From Nematostella vectensis (taxonomy: Eukaryota > Cnidaria > Anthozoa > Actiniaria > Edwardsiidae), in assembly GCF_932526225.1 (NCBI RefSeq), contig NC_064040.1, forward strand, positions 4,957,681 through 5,021,680: a stretch of DNA of 64,000 bases. Direction: 5' to 3'. The notes under the pieces are model-generated. The model ran no database searches. It was not told the origin of the DNA and saw only the letters and a list, made by a program, of their open reading frames with translations. Below, piece by piece: positions 47,401 to 63,683 of the stretch (positions are counted from its first letter, which is position 1; every line of letters starts with the position of its first letter). A program made the translations under genes and the position numbers.

Positions 47401-49167
47401 ATGGTATTTACCCCCCCTCTGTCTCTCCTTCAAAGGATAATATGGTATTTACCCCCTCTGTCTCTCCTTCAAAGGATACTATGGTATATAGCTAGTCGCA
47501 TGAAAAAAAAAACAAGCTTACAAAATATCGCTTGGGCAACCTGAACAAATAAGATTTCGCGACCAAAGCTTTGAGTAAATAATCTGTTTTAATTTTGCAG
47601 CTACCAAGATTGCCGGAATCGCGCAACTTTCTTGGTGTTTTCTTCCATGGCCTGGCTGAAGATAAGAGCTGATTTGATATCAACAGCGGTGCTTACTATT
47701 ACCAGCGTTGTTACAATACTGCTATCCTCTTCTGTCGGTGAGTAATTGACTAACCGATGGATTTATTGGTATATTAATTGATGGATTATCGATGAATCGA
47801 TTGATCAGTTACGCTTTATAAGTAGTATAGAAGTGCTTATTCGGACCATTTTTCTGTCACATTTGAGCTGGGACCTTGCGTCCGTTCGCAACCCTGGAGA
47901 AGATGGAGCGCGCGCCTCGTCTCTCTTCTTTCCCGACCCTTTGGGCTTGCTTCGCGGGCTAGGTTGCTACAGAAGGTAGATAGGTCGCAAAGCGGCTTAG
48001 GGACTTGCGCGTGAAGTTGAGAGTGAAATGTACCAAGTTAGAACAGAATATATAGTCTATATATAGGTGATATACTGACGCAACTAGACACATGCTGATA
48101 CCTGAATTCCGTGACTCACGCTTTTGCCAATACTGTGGGTATGTGAGTTTGTCTCTAATTAAGAGCTCCTGATACTATGCATAATTGACATATTTTAAGG
48201 GTGTACGCCCCCTTTTGCCAGTGATCATAATAACACGCATTCATATTATTCATTATTGACAGGTTTTGTTGGATTGGCCATCACTTATTCCATGGTGCTC
48301 GTGATGGATACCGCGTTTGTCATACAGTGTACTGGCTTCCTTCAAGACGCAATGACGTCAGTCCAGCGGGTAATGGAGTACTGCAGGCTCAGCCCGGAAC
48401 CGGCCTATCAGATCACAAAAACACCACCACGTGGCTGGCCTCGACATGGAGCGGTGTCATTCAGACACGTGTCTCTCCGATACTACAGCGATGGACCCCA
48501 AGTCCTGAAGGGCGTGACGTTCAGCATTGAGCCTCAGCAGAAAATCGGCATCGCGGGGAGGACTGGGGCCGGCAAGTCATCTATTGTGGCCTCGCTAATG
48601 CGCATGCCCGAGGCCTCATCCGGGATACACATAGATGATGTTGATATACGCGAGCTCAACCTGCAGTCTACAAGACAGGTTGTCTCTGTGATTCAGCAAA
48701 CCCCGACGTTGCTGAGTGGCACTATCAGGAGTAATCTTGACCCGCTCGACATGTACACGGACGACGAGATCTGGAGCGCTCTAAGCGACGTCAACCTCTC
48801 GCCAGTGATGGACAAGTGGGGCTATGACCTCGAACATCGCATTGAAGAGGGTGGGGTTAATTTGAGTGTAGGGGAACGGCAGCTGTTTTCACTGGCAAGA
48901 GCACTGCTGCAAAAGAACAAGATCATCGTCATGGACGAGGCGACGGCTAATGTGGACCCAAAGACGGATCAAATGATCCAGACCACCATCCGAGACAAGT
49001 TCAAGGACTGCACCGTGCTTATCATTGCTCACCGACTCAGCACCATCATGGACTGTGACCGCATCATGGTGCTACACGATGGACAAGTGGTGGAGATGGA
49101 CACCCCTGAAGCACTGATGGGAAACGCCGACAGCTGGCTAGCACAACTGTGGCAACATTCACACTAA
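38421..49167 (+). CDS. ABCC4-like: ABCC4/MRP4-like ABC transporter, copy D (complete)
   Basis: Seven exons: 38421-38921, 40332-40553, 43782-43939, 44183-45441, 45672-46239, 47601-47737 and 48263-49167, giving 1,249 residues in frame. Exons 1-3 and most of exon 4 are nearly identical to copy C; from about 45281 onward it is the most divergent copy. NBD1 has GPVGSGKST, MSGGQ and LLDDP. NBD2 has GRTGAGKSS, LSVGE and VMDEATANVD as in copy A, with QQTP in place of QQNP at the Q-loop. Intron 2 holds about 3 kb of 21-bp minisatellite, and intron 5 holds two more tandem arrays found in this form only here. Intron 6 and the 3' flank are unrelated to the other copies. As the last gene of the array, its 3' half probably keeps the original locus boundary. 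The role is inferred as in the other copies. Confidence 0.92.
39348..39548. mobile_element. 201-bp PIF/Harbinger-like MITE in intron 1 of copy D
   Basis: Identical in structure and place to 26083-26283 (TIR TGCCTGGTGCACAC, flanking TTA). It is present because intron 1 was copied with the segmental duplication. Confidence 0.75.
40602..43690. repeat. 21-bp polypurine minisatellite with higher-order repeats, intron 2 of copy D
   Basis: Roughly 145 units. The array is about 440 bp longer net than in copy C. The extra length comes from a re-amplified block near 40850-41280, while units near 43490-43600 were replaced by a block seen elsewhere in the array. The minus strand shows an open frame of 727 codons (41550-43733) rich in CPGPLPL and CPDPLPL. 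This follows from a stop-free 21-base unit and is not called as a gene. Confidence 0.95.
46281..46460. repeat. 23-bp tandem repeat after the exon-5 donor, copy D
   Basis: Eight copies of the TATGTATCGAGTCTTGTACC-type unit, one with a GAACC variant. Confidence 0.9.
46590..47490. repeat. about 40-bp minisatellite in intron 5 of copy D
   Basis: About 22 units with core GGATACTATGGTATTTACCC followed by a C run and CTCTGTCTCTCCTTC. Unit length varies with the C run. Introns 5 of B (18363-18417) and C (32700-32755) contain a single degenerate unit (CTCTCTGT, CTCCTTCAAAATTTACTATGG), which marks the ancestral sequence. The homologous stretch is absent from A. Confidence 0.95.
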
Positions 49168-49289
49168 CGGGATACCTGTGGTCATAACCAACTGTGGCGT
49201 GAGGATAGATTTGCTGAACTTTGAAATCAAGTGTGTTTTGAATAAGAGGGTTCTTAAAGAAAAAGAAGGATAGTAAGGGACGATAGTAA

Positions 49290-49875
49290 GGGACCGACCA
49301 TTTAGGACGGGGGAGGGGGGGGGGGAAGGGGGTTGGGAGGGACCGACCATTTGAAATCTGACCGGGGAGGGGGGGGGAGTGTAAGGGACTGACCATTTGA
49401 TATCTGACGGGGAGGTAAGGGACCGACCATTTGATATCTGATGGGGAGGGTAAGAGACCGACCATTTGATATCTGAAATGGAGGGTAAGGGACCGACCAT
49501 TTGATATCTGACCGGTAGGGTGAGGGACCGACTATTTAATATCTGTTGGGGAGGGTAAGGGGCCGAATATTTGATATCTGACGTGGAGGGTAAGGGACCG
49601 ACCATTTAGTATCTGACGGTGAGGGTGAGGGACCGACCATTTGATATCTGGCGGGGAAGGTAAGGGACCGACCATTTGATATCTGACGGGGAGGATGAGA
49701 GACAGACCATTTGATATCTGACGGGGAGGGTGAGGGGCCGACCATTTGATATCTGACGGGAAAGGGTGACGGGCCGACCACTTGATATCTGAGGGGGACG
49801 GTAAGGGACCGACCATTTGATATCTGATGGTGAGGGTAAGGGTCCGACCACTTGATATCTGACAGGGAGAGTAAA
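49290..49875. repeat. 35-bp tandem repeat between ABCC copy D and TATDN3
   Basis: About 16 units with core GACCGACCATTTGATATCTG, followed by a G-rich linker of variable sequence. It fills most of the 1-kb gap between the two convergent genes. The rest of 49168-50173 shows no gene or RNA that I recognise. Confidence 0.95.
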
Positions 49876-50159
49876 ATTACTGGTTTATTCCGGCAAGCCG
49901 ACTGGAAACCTTAACCAAAGAGAAAATCTATCAGAATCCGAGCTATTTAACAGACCATCTGCTTTAAATTATCAGTCACATCCTCAAAAAAACTTCCAAT
50001 AGAAGCACTGCTTTTACAATTTTGCGATTGCCGCTTTAATTGTTTTGGTTTATAAAAGGAAAAGCAAATTTGTTCCGTCTGTGCTTTCTAAACTTTAACA
50101 GGCAAAAATTAGTTGGCGGGTCAAATCCCTGTTTGGTATTACTTTTATTTAAATATTCA

Positions 50160-50165
50160 TTTATT
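50160..50165 (-). promoter_or_regulatory. candidate polyadenylation signal of TATDN3
   Basis: AATAAA on the minus strand, 8 bases after the stop codon of the TATDN3-like frame. A second AT-rich stretch lies at 50140-50155. The very short 3' UTR makes this tentative. Confidence 0.35.
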
Positions 50166-50173
50166 TTGTGTTT

Positions 50174-53100
50174 TTAAAACATCACATAAAATTTGTCTGT
50201 GGTACAGAGCACACAGGTATTGTGCAAAACAAGTATCTCTATTTTTTTTATAAATCTTTGCAGCTTTGGGAACAATTTCAGTGCATTTTTGGTTGTTTCT
50301 TCGTAGACTGTTGCTGGCGGCACACCCTTTAGCCTGGCAATCTCTTCGCATGATATGCTAATATTTTTGGGTTCATTTCTTGTCTGAAAAAAATAAAAAT
50401 AAAACACAAGGTTGAAGTCAGAAGTTGGTTTGCCACAAATTTTATTGTTTAAATGCAAAAAATAAAATCTGAATGTTAAGTATTTGTATAGAAAAAATGA
50501 ACATGCAATTGACTAACATCTATTTAGACTGCTCTACACAGTTAAACAATTGTGAGTGTGAGTTATGTGTAAGCACTGTACCAGCAGTTTTTTTTACATT
50601 CCTAAATAGAGGGTAATGAAGTGCGATAAAAGACAGTACCAAACACGAGGTTCCGCTATAAAAGGGATAGCTCCTCCCACTCCCGGGCTCAAGAACAATC
50701 AGTTATCAATCAGCCGTCAATGAGTCAACACATCAGGACAATTGCTCTGAGCGCTAAATTCAACTTAAATTTAATATTTCAAATTAAATATAATTCCTAG
50801 ACTTGTCCACCTAAAATGTTACTATTTATAGTAAAATAATGCTGTAACAAGCTTTGTGTGCTTAAAGGGGCAGTGTCATGGTAAGAGCTTTGCAATAGCT
50901 CTCTGGCCCGGACACATTGAATTTCAGTCAAATTCTGATATTCACTTATGAGCCTTTGGTACATATGGGAGACTTAAATCCAAAGGAAATGACCACAAAC
51001 TTTCAATAAACATAGTTTTCAATAAAATATTGCATATTAATTTAACAAGGCATTGACAGCTTAAAGTTCAAATGTTTGTAGACAATTGAAAGCCTACAAT
51101 AAACACTGACTCCAGACATGCGCAGTGCCATGATGCTGCCCCTTTAAAAATACGTGCATTTTCATTACAGCGAGAAAATAACTTATGCAGATGAGTTAGA
51201 TTATGGATAGCGCAAAATTTAAAATTTTCAGCCATGAAAACATTAGTGGAGAGCAAATCACTAATTTATTATTCTCTTAGCAGATGTCTTGTTATAACAG
51301 TGCAAGAATAGTTTTATTCCAACCAACTTAGGCTCAGAAATAAGCTATTTTATGCCATGATGCTGCCCCTTTAAAAATACGAGCATTTTCATTACAGCGA
51401 GAAAATAACTTATGCAGATGAGTTAGATTATGGATAGCGCAAAATTTAAAATTTTCAGCCATGAAAACATTAGTGGGGAGCAAATCACTAATTTATTATT
51501 CTCTTAGCAGATGTCTTGTTATAACAGTGCAAGAATAGTTTTATTCCAACCAACTTAGGCTCAGAAATAAGCTATTTTAAAAGGAGACTTATAATTTGTG
51601 ACTGTTAGCGTGGCAGTGTTCTGATTATAATTGCAAATTTCAGTCAGGGGTGAGAGGAGCTTTCCCTTTTATAGCGAAACCTCGTGTTTAACATTCAAAC
51701 AAAATTCCATATAGTCCATAAAGCCTACATGTAGCTCTTACTTGGAAACAATTCCTCTCATAGAGTATATCACCCTCTCCCCCTGGGGCATATCACCCTC
51801 TCCCCCCCTGGGGCATATCACCCTCTCTCCCCTGTGGCATATCACTCTTCCCCCTGGGGCATATCACCCTCTTCCCCCTGGGGCATATCACTCTTCCCCC
51901 TGGGCATATCACTCTTCCCCCTGGGGCATATCACTCTTCCCCCTGGGGCATATCACCCTCTTCCATCTGGGGCATATCACCCTCCCCCCCCCCTGGGGCA
52001 TATCACCCTCTCCCCCCTTGGGGCATATTACCCTCTCCCCCCCCCTGGGGCACATCATCCTATTCCCCTTGGGTATATCACCCTCTTCTCCCTGGGGCAT
52101 ATCACCCTATTCCCCCTTGGAGCATATCAACCCCTACCCCCTGGGGCATATCACCCTCTTCCCCCTGGGGCATATCACCCTCTTCCATCCCACAAAACAA
52201 AAATCTGCAGTCTTACTTGTTTCACAGCTGCTAGTGCAGGTGAATCTGTCTCTAGTAGCAAGTTGGAGAGTGGAACATGTTTGACCAGTTTCTGCTTCTA
52301 AAAGCATACCATCATGTAAGTTGAGGGGATGTAGGCATTGGCAATGAAAGGGGACAAAAAGGCCAGTTAATTGTTATTATTAATTAGTTATCATTATTCA
52401 CAGATTCCAATCAATAAAATTAATAAATTGTATCAGATATCAATAATAATCAATAGCAGAAAAATTGGGGAGGTCACTTGATAATTATCAATTTTTTTAC
52501 TATCAATACTACATTTGTTTTTATACACATACTTATTCGGTTGCATTACTTTATGTAAGTACTGTAGTAGTATGTAGTAGTATTTATATGACTAATTGGA
52601 AAGGACAGCAACATCAATTTAGTAAAAAAAAGGCATTTGCATTAGCTTATCTGCAATCCCTTTGTCATTTGTAATGATTGAATTTGGTACATAATTACAA
52701 AAGACAAGGTTTGGTTCTGAATGGTTATTTTGTAATATTATCTGTGAAGATAAATCAAAAGTTAATAACAAAAGAGGCAAAGCAGAAAAAAGAACTTAGA
52801 AGATTTTCTTCCAACCTGCTCTGATCGGACTATAGACGGGGGAATGGAGAAAAAGAAGCCTGCCTGTGCACCCTGGAGGGCCACTGAAGCACGACCATCA
52901 AATGCATGCAAGAGAACTCTTGAAGCTCCTAAAAAACCAAACACAAACAATAATATGCAAAGGGATCCGGGGATACTTTGGCCAGATCACCAGCACAAAC
53001 CTTTCGGCAGTCAATACACAAACCAACTTTGTTTCTCACCCTCTTAAGTTACATGTGACAAAAATGCCTTCTAGTCGAATCTCACTGTAATGCATGTATT

Positions 53101-55733
53101 AAAACTGAGAGCAGAGAGTACAAAACATGTTCCCTTAAATTTAAATTGGTTTTGACAAAAACGTGCAGTAGTTGATTGTTGGGGTCTGGTAAAGACAATC
53201 AAAAGTATGTGAATACATTAAAACTTGATAAAATTACCTTGTTCCTTGAGTATTTGTATTACATGTCTTCCAGCAGATCTGGAGTGAACATTCCTGAAAA
53301 AAAAAAGGTTGCATAGAACTTACCAGGGTATAAAAAACAAACAGATAATTTCGAATAAGAATGCCTCACTAAAGTTGCACAAATTAAAATAAAAATAAAA
53401 ACTTTAACAGCGAGAATGACTTACACTGGCAAATCCAACTCTTGTGCTAGCTTTATCTGAAACAACAATTAAGGAGTCTCTGTCAGCTGGGGAGGGGGAA
53501 GAGAGAGAAAGTTTTGGAGTCAGGATTTGCAGAATATCTTGACTTTTATTACCTTACCTGTCTTACAAAAACTTCTTTCTGAATGCCCTTATCCTTGTCA
53601 GACTTGATAAAACGAGGGGTAAAATCCAAGCCAATCTTAAGAAGAACACAGCTTATAAAAATGTCATCTCTATGAAGCGGTGGCCACATTGATGGCTTTG
53701 TTAAGTAAGCCTATCAGAATGCTAGAAATATCTATCTGATTGACATAAGAAAACAATCAAACAGCAAAACAGGAATGTGTAGATTGAAAGGTAAGGTTGG
53801 ATGGATAAACATGTGTGCAACAATTCTGTTAGGTTTATTTTGCCATGCAAGGCTGGATTTCTAAATCATCGTTCGATTCCTCAAGCACATTTAAATTTGG
53901 CAGCTGTGGGAGTTTGCAACCTATTTTTATATACAAGACACAATAATGACAAGAATTTGCCTACATTTAAGTTCTACCAGAAAGATAAGTAAGCATTATG
54001 GCTAATGCCTGGCAATCAAACCTCGCCCACAGCAAAAAGCTTGTGATGGTTTTGCCTGATTATGTCCTCCACGCCCTCCAAGTCGCTGTGGGTGACACTC
54101 CTCTCAGGGTTGAGGGACTGGACCGGGTGGATTCCCAGGCATGGGGCGATGGCATCTGGGTACCTACAGACACAATGAATCAGCCATTTTCTAGGTGCAG
54201 TTTTGCAAGATGCATGATTTTAAAAACCAAAAGAGAAATTATACAATATTTTAAACAAAAAAGACAGATAAAAAATCTGAAAAAAACAACAACTCCTTTT
54301 AATCTTTGGATGAATTTTGCTACATTTTCTTTCGCAAAGTGTTTCAGGATTCTGATTGGTTGATAATGGGAATGGAATGCGGTTCACCTTTAAGCAGCCT
54401 CTATTGGGGTAGGTGTGTTTGCCACTCAGAGTGGTTGCTAAGCAGAGTTGGTGTTCAGCAGAGAGAAAGAGGGTTCTAAATAGCCATCTTGATGCTTCTA
54501 ATGTTTATTCTAGCTGATTCTAATGGGTTGGTTCAGTGACAAGGGGGAGGGGTTAATTATCTTTTGTTACATATAGCTTTCTGGTAGCCCAAAGAAGGGT
54601 TAAAATCCCCCCCCTAGGATAAACTGATTAACGGTCATCATCACGTTGATTCATAATCATCACTATGATCATGCATGTATTAATGTAAAGGCTAAGGGGG
54701 GGGGGGGGGGGGGGGCGTGCAGATGTGAGGAGATTGAACACTTCTTCCATTTCCCCTGCTAGACTATAGTGGCAAAAACCTTTTCGACGTTGCAGTCAGA
54801 AAGACAAGCTTTCAAGGTAAATCATATGCAGTTTAAGAATTTTAACCTTTAAAACGCTGTATCAAATAGCGATTGCAATGTTTATATTGTATGAAGAGTT
54901 GTTTCATGCAATTTGAGTGTTTTGGAGGCGTTTTCTTGCCATGATTTTATTGATCCTTTTTCCACGCACAGGGCCCACAGTATAGCAAGAAATATTTGTA
55001 TTATTATATAATATTTTATTTATTATATAATATTATATTATATAATATTTGTATTATTGTGTTATTTGTAGGAATCATTGGTCAAAATAAAAGACAATTA
55101 TTCACTTTGTATTGCTCTAAATTGTGTGTTGAATTTCTAGGGATTTGATAACATCTACTTGACCACTTTAAAAGGCTTGATCGTTCGGAATCGGACTTCT
55201 CTCTCTCTCTGAAGTCCAATTAACAATGTTAATACAAGAACAAATATGGATTGAAAAAAACATTTAATCAGATTTGACATTTTATTCCATCCCCAGGAAA
55301 AAATGCAAAAAAAAAATGTAAAATGCCCCACATCTTACCGTCCCCCCCCCCCCCTGCGGCTTTTCAATTGATACATGCATTAATGGTCATTATTCCCAAC
55401 ACATCCACAAAATTTGATTCATACCTTTCTGATAAATCGAGAATCTTTTCGAAATCTACCCTGAATTCAGTGACTCCAACGATAGCAGCGACACCCCTCT
55501 AAAATGATTTTTTTAGAAAAATTAAGTGTTATTGACAACGAAAAGCCATTTTCAAAACAACATACCTACCTCCTTTGCATCTAGCAAAACTTGTTCCAAA
55601 TCCTACCAAAAAGGTAAAGAAATTCAATAACAAGCGACAGGTTACAAAATCTCTAATATAACCTCACCATATCGAATTCATGCGACGATATGTGAGCGTG
55701 GCAGTCGAAACATGTCGATGTGGTTGTAGCCAT
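50174..55733 (-). CDS. TATDN3: TATDN3-like TatD-family metal-dependent DNase
   Basis: Ten exons on the minus strand: 55668-55733, 55570-55602, 55425-55498, 54022-54163, 53558-53635, 53425-53456, 53238-53293, 52816-52928, 52217-52297 and 50174-50383. They join in frame to 294 residues; human TATDN3 has 274. The start [20 protein letters not shown] places the metal-binding HxH motif at the N-terminus, as in TatD proteins. Further metal or catalytic residues are in [31 protein letters not shown] and LLETDSPAL. The part [14 protein letters not shown] and the end [11 protein letters not shown] match TATDN3 rather than TATDN1 or TATDN2. TatD enzymes are TIM-barrel hydrolases; TATDN3 is thought to act as a DNase. 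The last exon runs about 20 residues past the usual end. The exon-4 donor (GTTTGA) is weak. Introns carry nested MITEs and a minisatellite. Confidence 0.9.
50866..51143. mobile_element. 278-bp nested MITE with TTAA target sites
   Basis: TIRs AGGGGCAGTGTCATGG and CCATGATGCTGCCCCT, flanked by TTAA at 50862-50865 and 51144-51147. A TTAA duplication is typical of piggyBac and Kolobok superfamilies, and AGGGGCAG-type ends fit Kolobok-like MITEs best. It lies inside the 1.05-kb element. Its right end recurs at 51357-51374 through the 227-bp duplication. Confidence 0.75.
51126..51579. repeat. 227-bp direct tandem duplication
   Basis: The segment starting TGCCATGATGCTGCCCC at 51126 starts again at 51353 and runs to 51579. 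Only a few substitutions separate the two units (for example TACGTGC against TACGAGC), so it is recent. Confidence 0.9.
51761..52196. repeat. about 24-bp minisatellite in the last TATDN3 intron
   Basis: About 18 units with core CTGGGGCATATCACCCTC and a variable C/T linker; unit length varies around 21 to 25 bp. It ends about 20 bp downstream, in gene orientation, of the exon-9 donor at 52217. Confidence 0.95.
54164..55424. other. TATDN3 intron 3 with long G and C homopolymer runs
   Basis: Largest 5' intron of TATDN3, AT-rich, with a G run near 54697-54715, a C run near 55340-55355 and an AT-palindromic stretch near 55011-55045. No gene or defined mobile element could be supported. Confidence 0.5.
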
Positions 55734-56593
55734 TTTGAATTGTAAAAGGTATACGCTGACCAATAAATAGCAGGCCCGTGTAAAAAGCGTTACCCAGCGA
55801 CCCCGAGACGTAGCATGCTCGAGAATCTAGCGTACTTTGCGGGCGCTCCCAAAGGTTACTACCGCAAAAGAGCTCGGGCAACCACCGAAGCAATCTGAAC
55901 TTTTTAGAATTGCGAAAAATCTCAGGTTAGAGCCGGCTAAACAAGAGGGTGGGTACCTGCCTTTTAAAAATACAACACAACACATGTAAAAATATTTGTC
56001 ACTTGTTTTATTTATTATTTTTCTTATGCAAAAATGTAGTGGAGAGTGCGTATCCAAAAAGTTAGTGTGTAGAAATTTCCATGTTATCAAGTCGCAACGC
56101 AATCGATTTGCACTCTCATATCAATGAAACACAAGCGCAAGAGAATGCAGCTTGTGTTAAACTGATTCTCACTTGTATTGCGAGTGACATAGGCTGTAAC
56201 AAGAAAATACCACAAAAGCGAAGGGACCATAACGAATGCAAAGTATCTGAACCACTTTAGATGTATAATTTTGATTTATGCAAAAATATATCGTTTTTTG
56301 AGGCAACCAAGGCTTTCCCATGAGAAAATTATTAAAAGTGCATGGACATTCGTGGAGATAAGGAGGGGTGAGCGCAACTCTTCGCGAAAATCCTGCGTAC
56401 GTATTTTCGCTTAAAAATGTGCACGGTTACCATTGCGTCGAAACGGGACCTGACAAAAACAGCAAAGGGTACGAAACCCATGAGATAGTGTTAACACTCC
56501 TCGTACGGTTAGTCTCATTTAACCATAGTTACAATTTTTAAGCGGTCGAAATAGGCGACTTTAAATCACGTGACTTTTTAAGTGGCAAACTGA

Positions 56594-56641
<48 letters not shown>

Positions 56642-56968
56642 AGAAATAGCTACGGCCGTCACCGTTAGAGCGAGAAAAAAAAGCCCTTTCTAACAAAGAA
56701 AATTTTTTGACTGATGATCCGTAAACGCTTAAGAAGTTGCTTTACGTTCCTGTCATTTTACCACCAAAAGCGGACCACGCTTTGCCACTCAGTCACGTGA
56801 TTTCTTTACGTACGCCCGAATGTGTAAAAGGGGGCTTCAGTTGTTAACCTTTTGAAAAAAGCAAAATCCTAAAAGGGGACGAACCGTCGGGCAGCAAGGT
56901 ACGAAAACACCCGGATTGCATGGACAATGTAATTCATTTACAAAACGCACACATTTTCCCCAGAGGGG

Positions 56969-57193
56969 ATTACGGACGGGCCATTTAACTTTTGAGAGGG
57001 GGTGGGGGGGGGATGATTCTGCATAAAATATCCTGACAGGCCATTTTTACAAAAATTTTGCAAGGAGAAAAAAAAAATATCCTGCAAACCACCAACAGAG
57101 GGAAAAATCCTGCCCAATAGCCAAGGGGAAAAATAATAAATCTTGCTCATATAAAATCATCAATCATCAAAAGGTAAATGGTCCGTCAATTAC
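56969..57193. mobile_element. about 225-bp MITE-like element with GACGGNCCATTT ends
   Basis: The left end TTACGGACGGGCCATTTAAC followed by TTTTGA is answered by a right end whose reverse complement reads TAATTGACGGACCATTTACC then TTTTGA. The core contains the imperfect repeat AAATATCCTG. The end sequence resembles the core of the 35-bp satellite at 49290-49875. Confidence 0.5.
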
Positions 57194-57656
57194 CTAATGT
57201 ACAGACAAGTGAATTATTTAAAACGCTTTACAGGGCCCAAGCAGCCACATCTTTGTAATTCTTTTCATCCAACATCGGAAAACAAATTAGTTCCATACCA
57301 AGTTCAGTCCAAAATATTAGCTGATGACAGTGGATGCTTTCTCAAACTTTATCTTGTTAGGATGACAAAACTGTGGCTGACAGAAACCCTTTAAGCTACC
57401 CTGCTGACAGGCCCCTTCCTGGCTGTACTACTTGGACTTCTAGATACTCTTCGGGTATTGCTTTGCTCAAGTTAAAAAAAAGCAACGCCAAAAAAAGGCA
57501 AAAAATTAAAGCTAGATGGTAAAAAAAAAACCGCCAGGAAGAAAGTTCTGCTAGCAGGGTAGCTTTTGTACAGACCCCTCCCCTCCCCTCCCCTCCCCAA
57601 ATTTACCAGAATTTATATGATGCAATATACTACAAAACAGAGTCGATGCACGGGCT

Positions 57657-57692
57657 CTAGGATAGTAACATCCCATACTCTAACTATCCTAG
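57657..57692. repeat. hairpin with stem CTAGGATAGT / ACTATCCTAG
   Basis: A perfect 10-bp stem with a 16-base loop downstream of PPP2R5. It may fold in the transcript if the 3' UTR extends this far. No known RNA family recognised. Confidence 0.6.
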
Positions 57693-57891
57693 GGCCTGTG
57701 GTCGATGTAATCAGCACAGGCCTGAGGCTGACAGCTGGAACAACCGTTCCCAGATCAGTCACAGTTGTAACATCTCAGATGGGAGACAGTAGAGGAACCA
57801 CATAGCAAAGTCCCGTATGATTTGTGACCCATGAAGTCTAGACAAGCTTGACAGTGAGTAATCTACCGCCATTTTCTCACAACGTCCACGC

Positions 57892-57897
57892 TTTATT
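57892..57897 (-). promoter_or_regulatory. candidate polyadenylation signal of PPP2R5
   Basis: AATAAA on the minus strand about 400 bp after the stop codon. Other AT-rich positions further left are also possible. Confidence 0.3.
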
Positions 57898-58297
57898 CAT
57901 GTTGCAATCACGTGATCTCCTGTCACTAAGCCTTTCAAAGTCTATGCTTTGCACACATGCCAATCATGTGATCCCATATCCTTTTTCCTCCCAAAGTCTT
58001 TGCTCTGTTTACATGTCCTTCACGCTCCAAAAGTCCACACTGGTTGGAGGCACTCAACCTCTGTTCACATGCCAATCATGTGGCCCTCGTTGCCATGACG
58101 GCAACATACAACTCCACGTGTAGCTTTCAGTCTATCTAGGATCTCTTGTGCACATGTAAATCACATGTCCGTCAATCCTCCATCCCTTGTGTACAAGTGT
58201 TTTTCACGTGCCCTTCATCATCAATGCTAGTCTGATGCTCACCCCTCCTCGTGTGCACACACCAGTCACGTGCTTAGAGGAAACGCTCTCATGGTCT

Positions 58298-63683
<5,386 letters not shown>

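Larger units (their letters stand above)
50641..51689. mobile_element. 1.05-kb inverted-repeat element in the last TATDN3 intron
   Basis: Left end AAACACGAGGTTCCGCTATA and on to CTCCTCCCAC (50641-50680) is answered in near-perfect reverse complement at about 51650-51689. The interior is non-coding and holds a second nested element and a 227-bp tandem duplication. No clear target-site duplication is visible at the outer ends, so the superfamily is not assigned. Confidence 0.75.
55734..58297. other. intergenic region between TATDN3 and PPP2R5
   Basis: Holds the presumed TATDN3 promoter (left part) and the presumed PPP2R5 3' UTR (right part). Visible landmarks: a pure A run of 44 bases (56597-56640), a MITE-like repeat (56969-57193), a C-rich CCCCT run (57575-57598), a 10-bp-stem hairpin (57657-57692), and an array of CACGTG-like motifs (57870-58275). 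No further gene was recognised. Confidence 0.6.

Noticed and set aside
46867-47544. Open frames rich in MVFTPLCLSFKG in intron 5 of copy D
   Set aside because: Frames through the 40-bp minisatellite; the flanking exons 5 and 6 splice across it in the correct phase.
49064-49851. Minus-strand frames with MVGPLPSPSDIKWS repeats
   Set aside because: Translation of the 35-bp tandem repeat downstream of copy D.
53998-54363. 121-codon + strand frame
   Set aside because: Antisense shadow of TATDN3 exon 4, whose minus-strand frame matches the family and splices correctly.
54660-55395. Possible inverted-repeat element bounded by the G run and the C run in TATDN3 intron 3
   Set aside because: Similarity between the two ends is mostly the homopolymer plus ATACATGCATTA-like words; no convincing TIR or target duplication.
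56597-56640. Poly(A) tail of a SINE or processed pseudogene
   Set aside because: A pure A44 run is suggestive, but no recognisable RNA-derived body or target-site duplication was found beside it.
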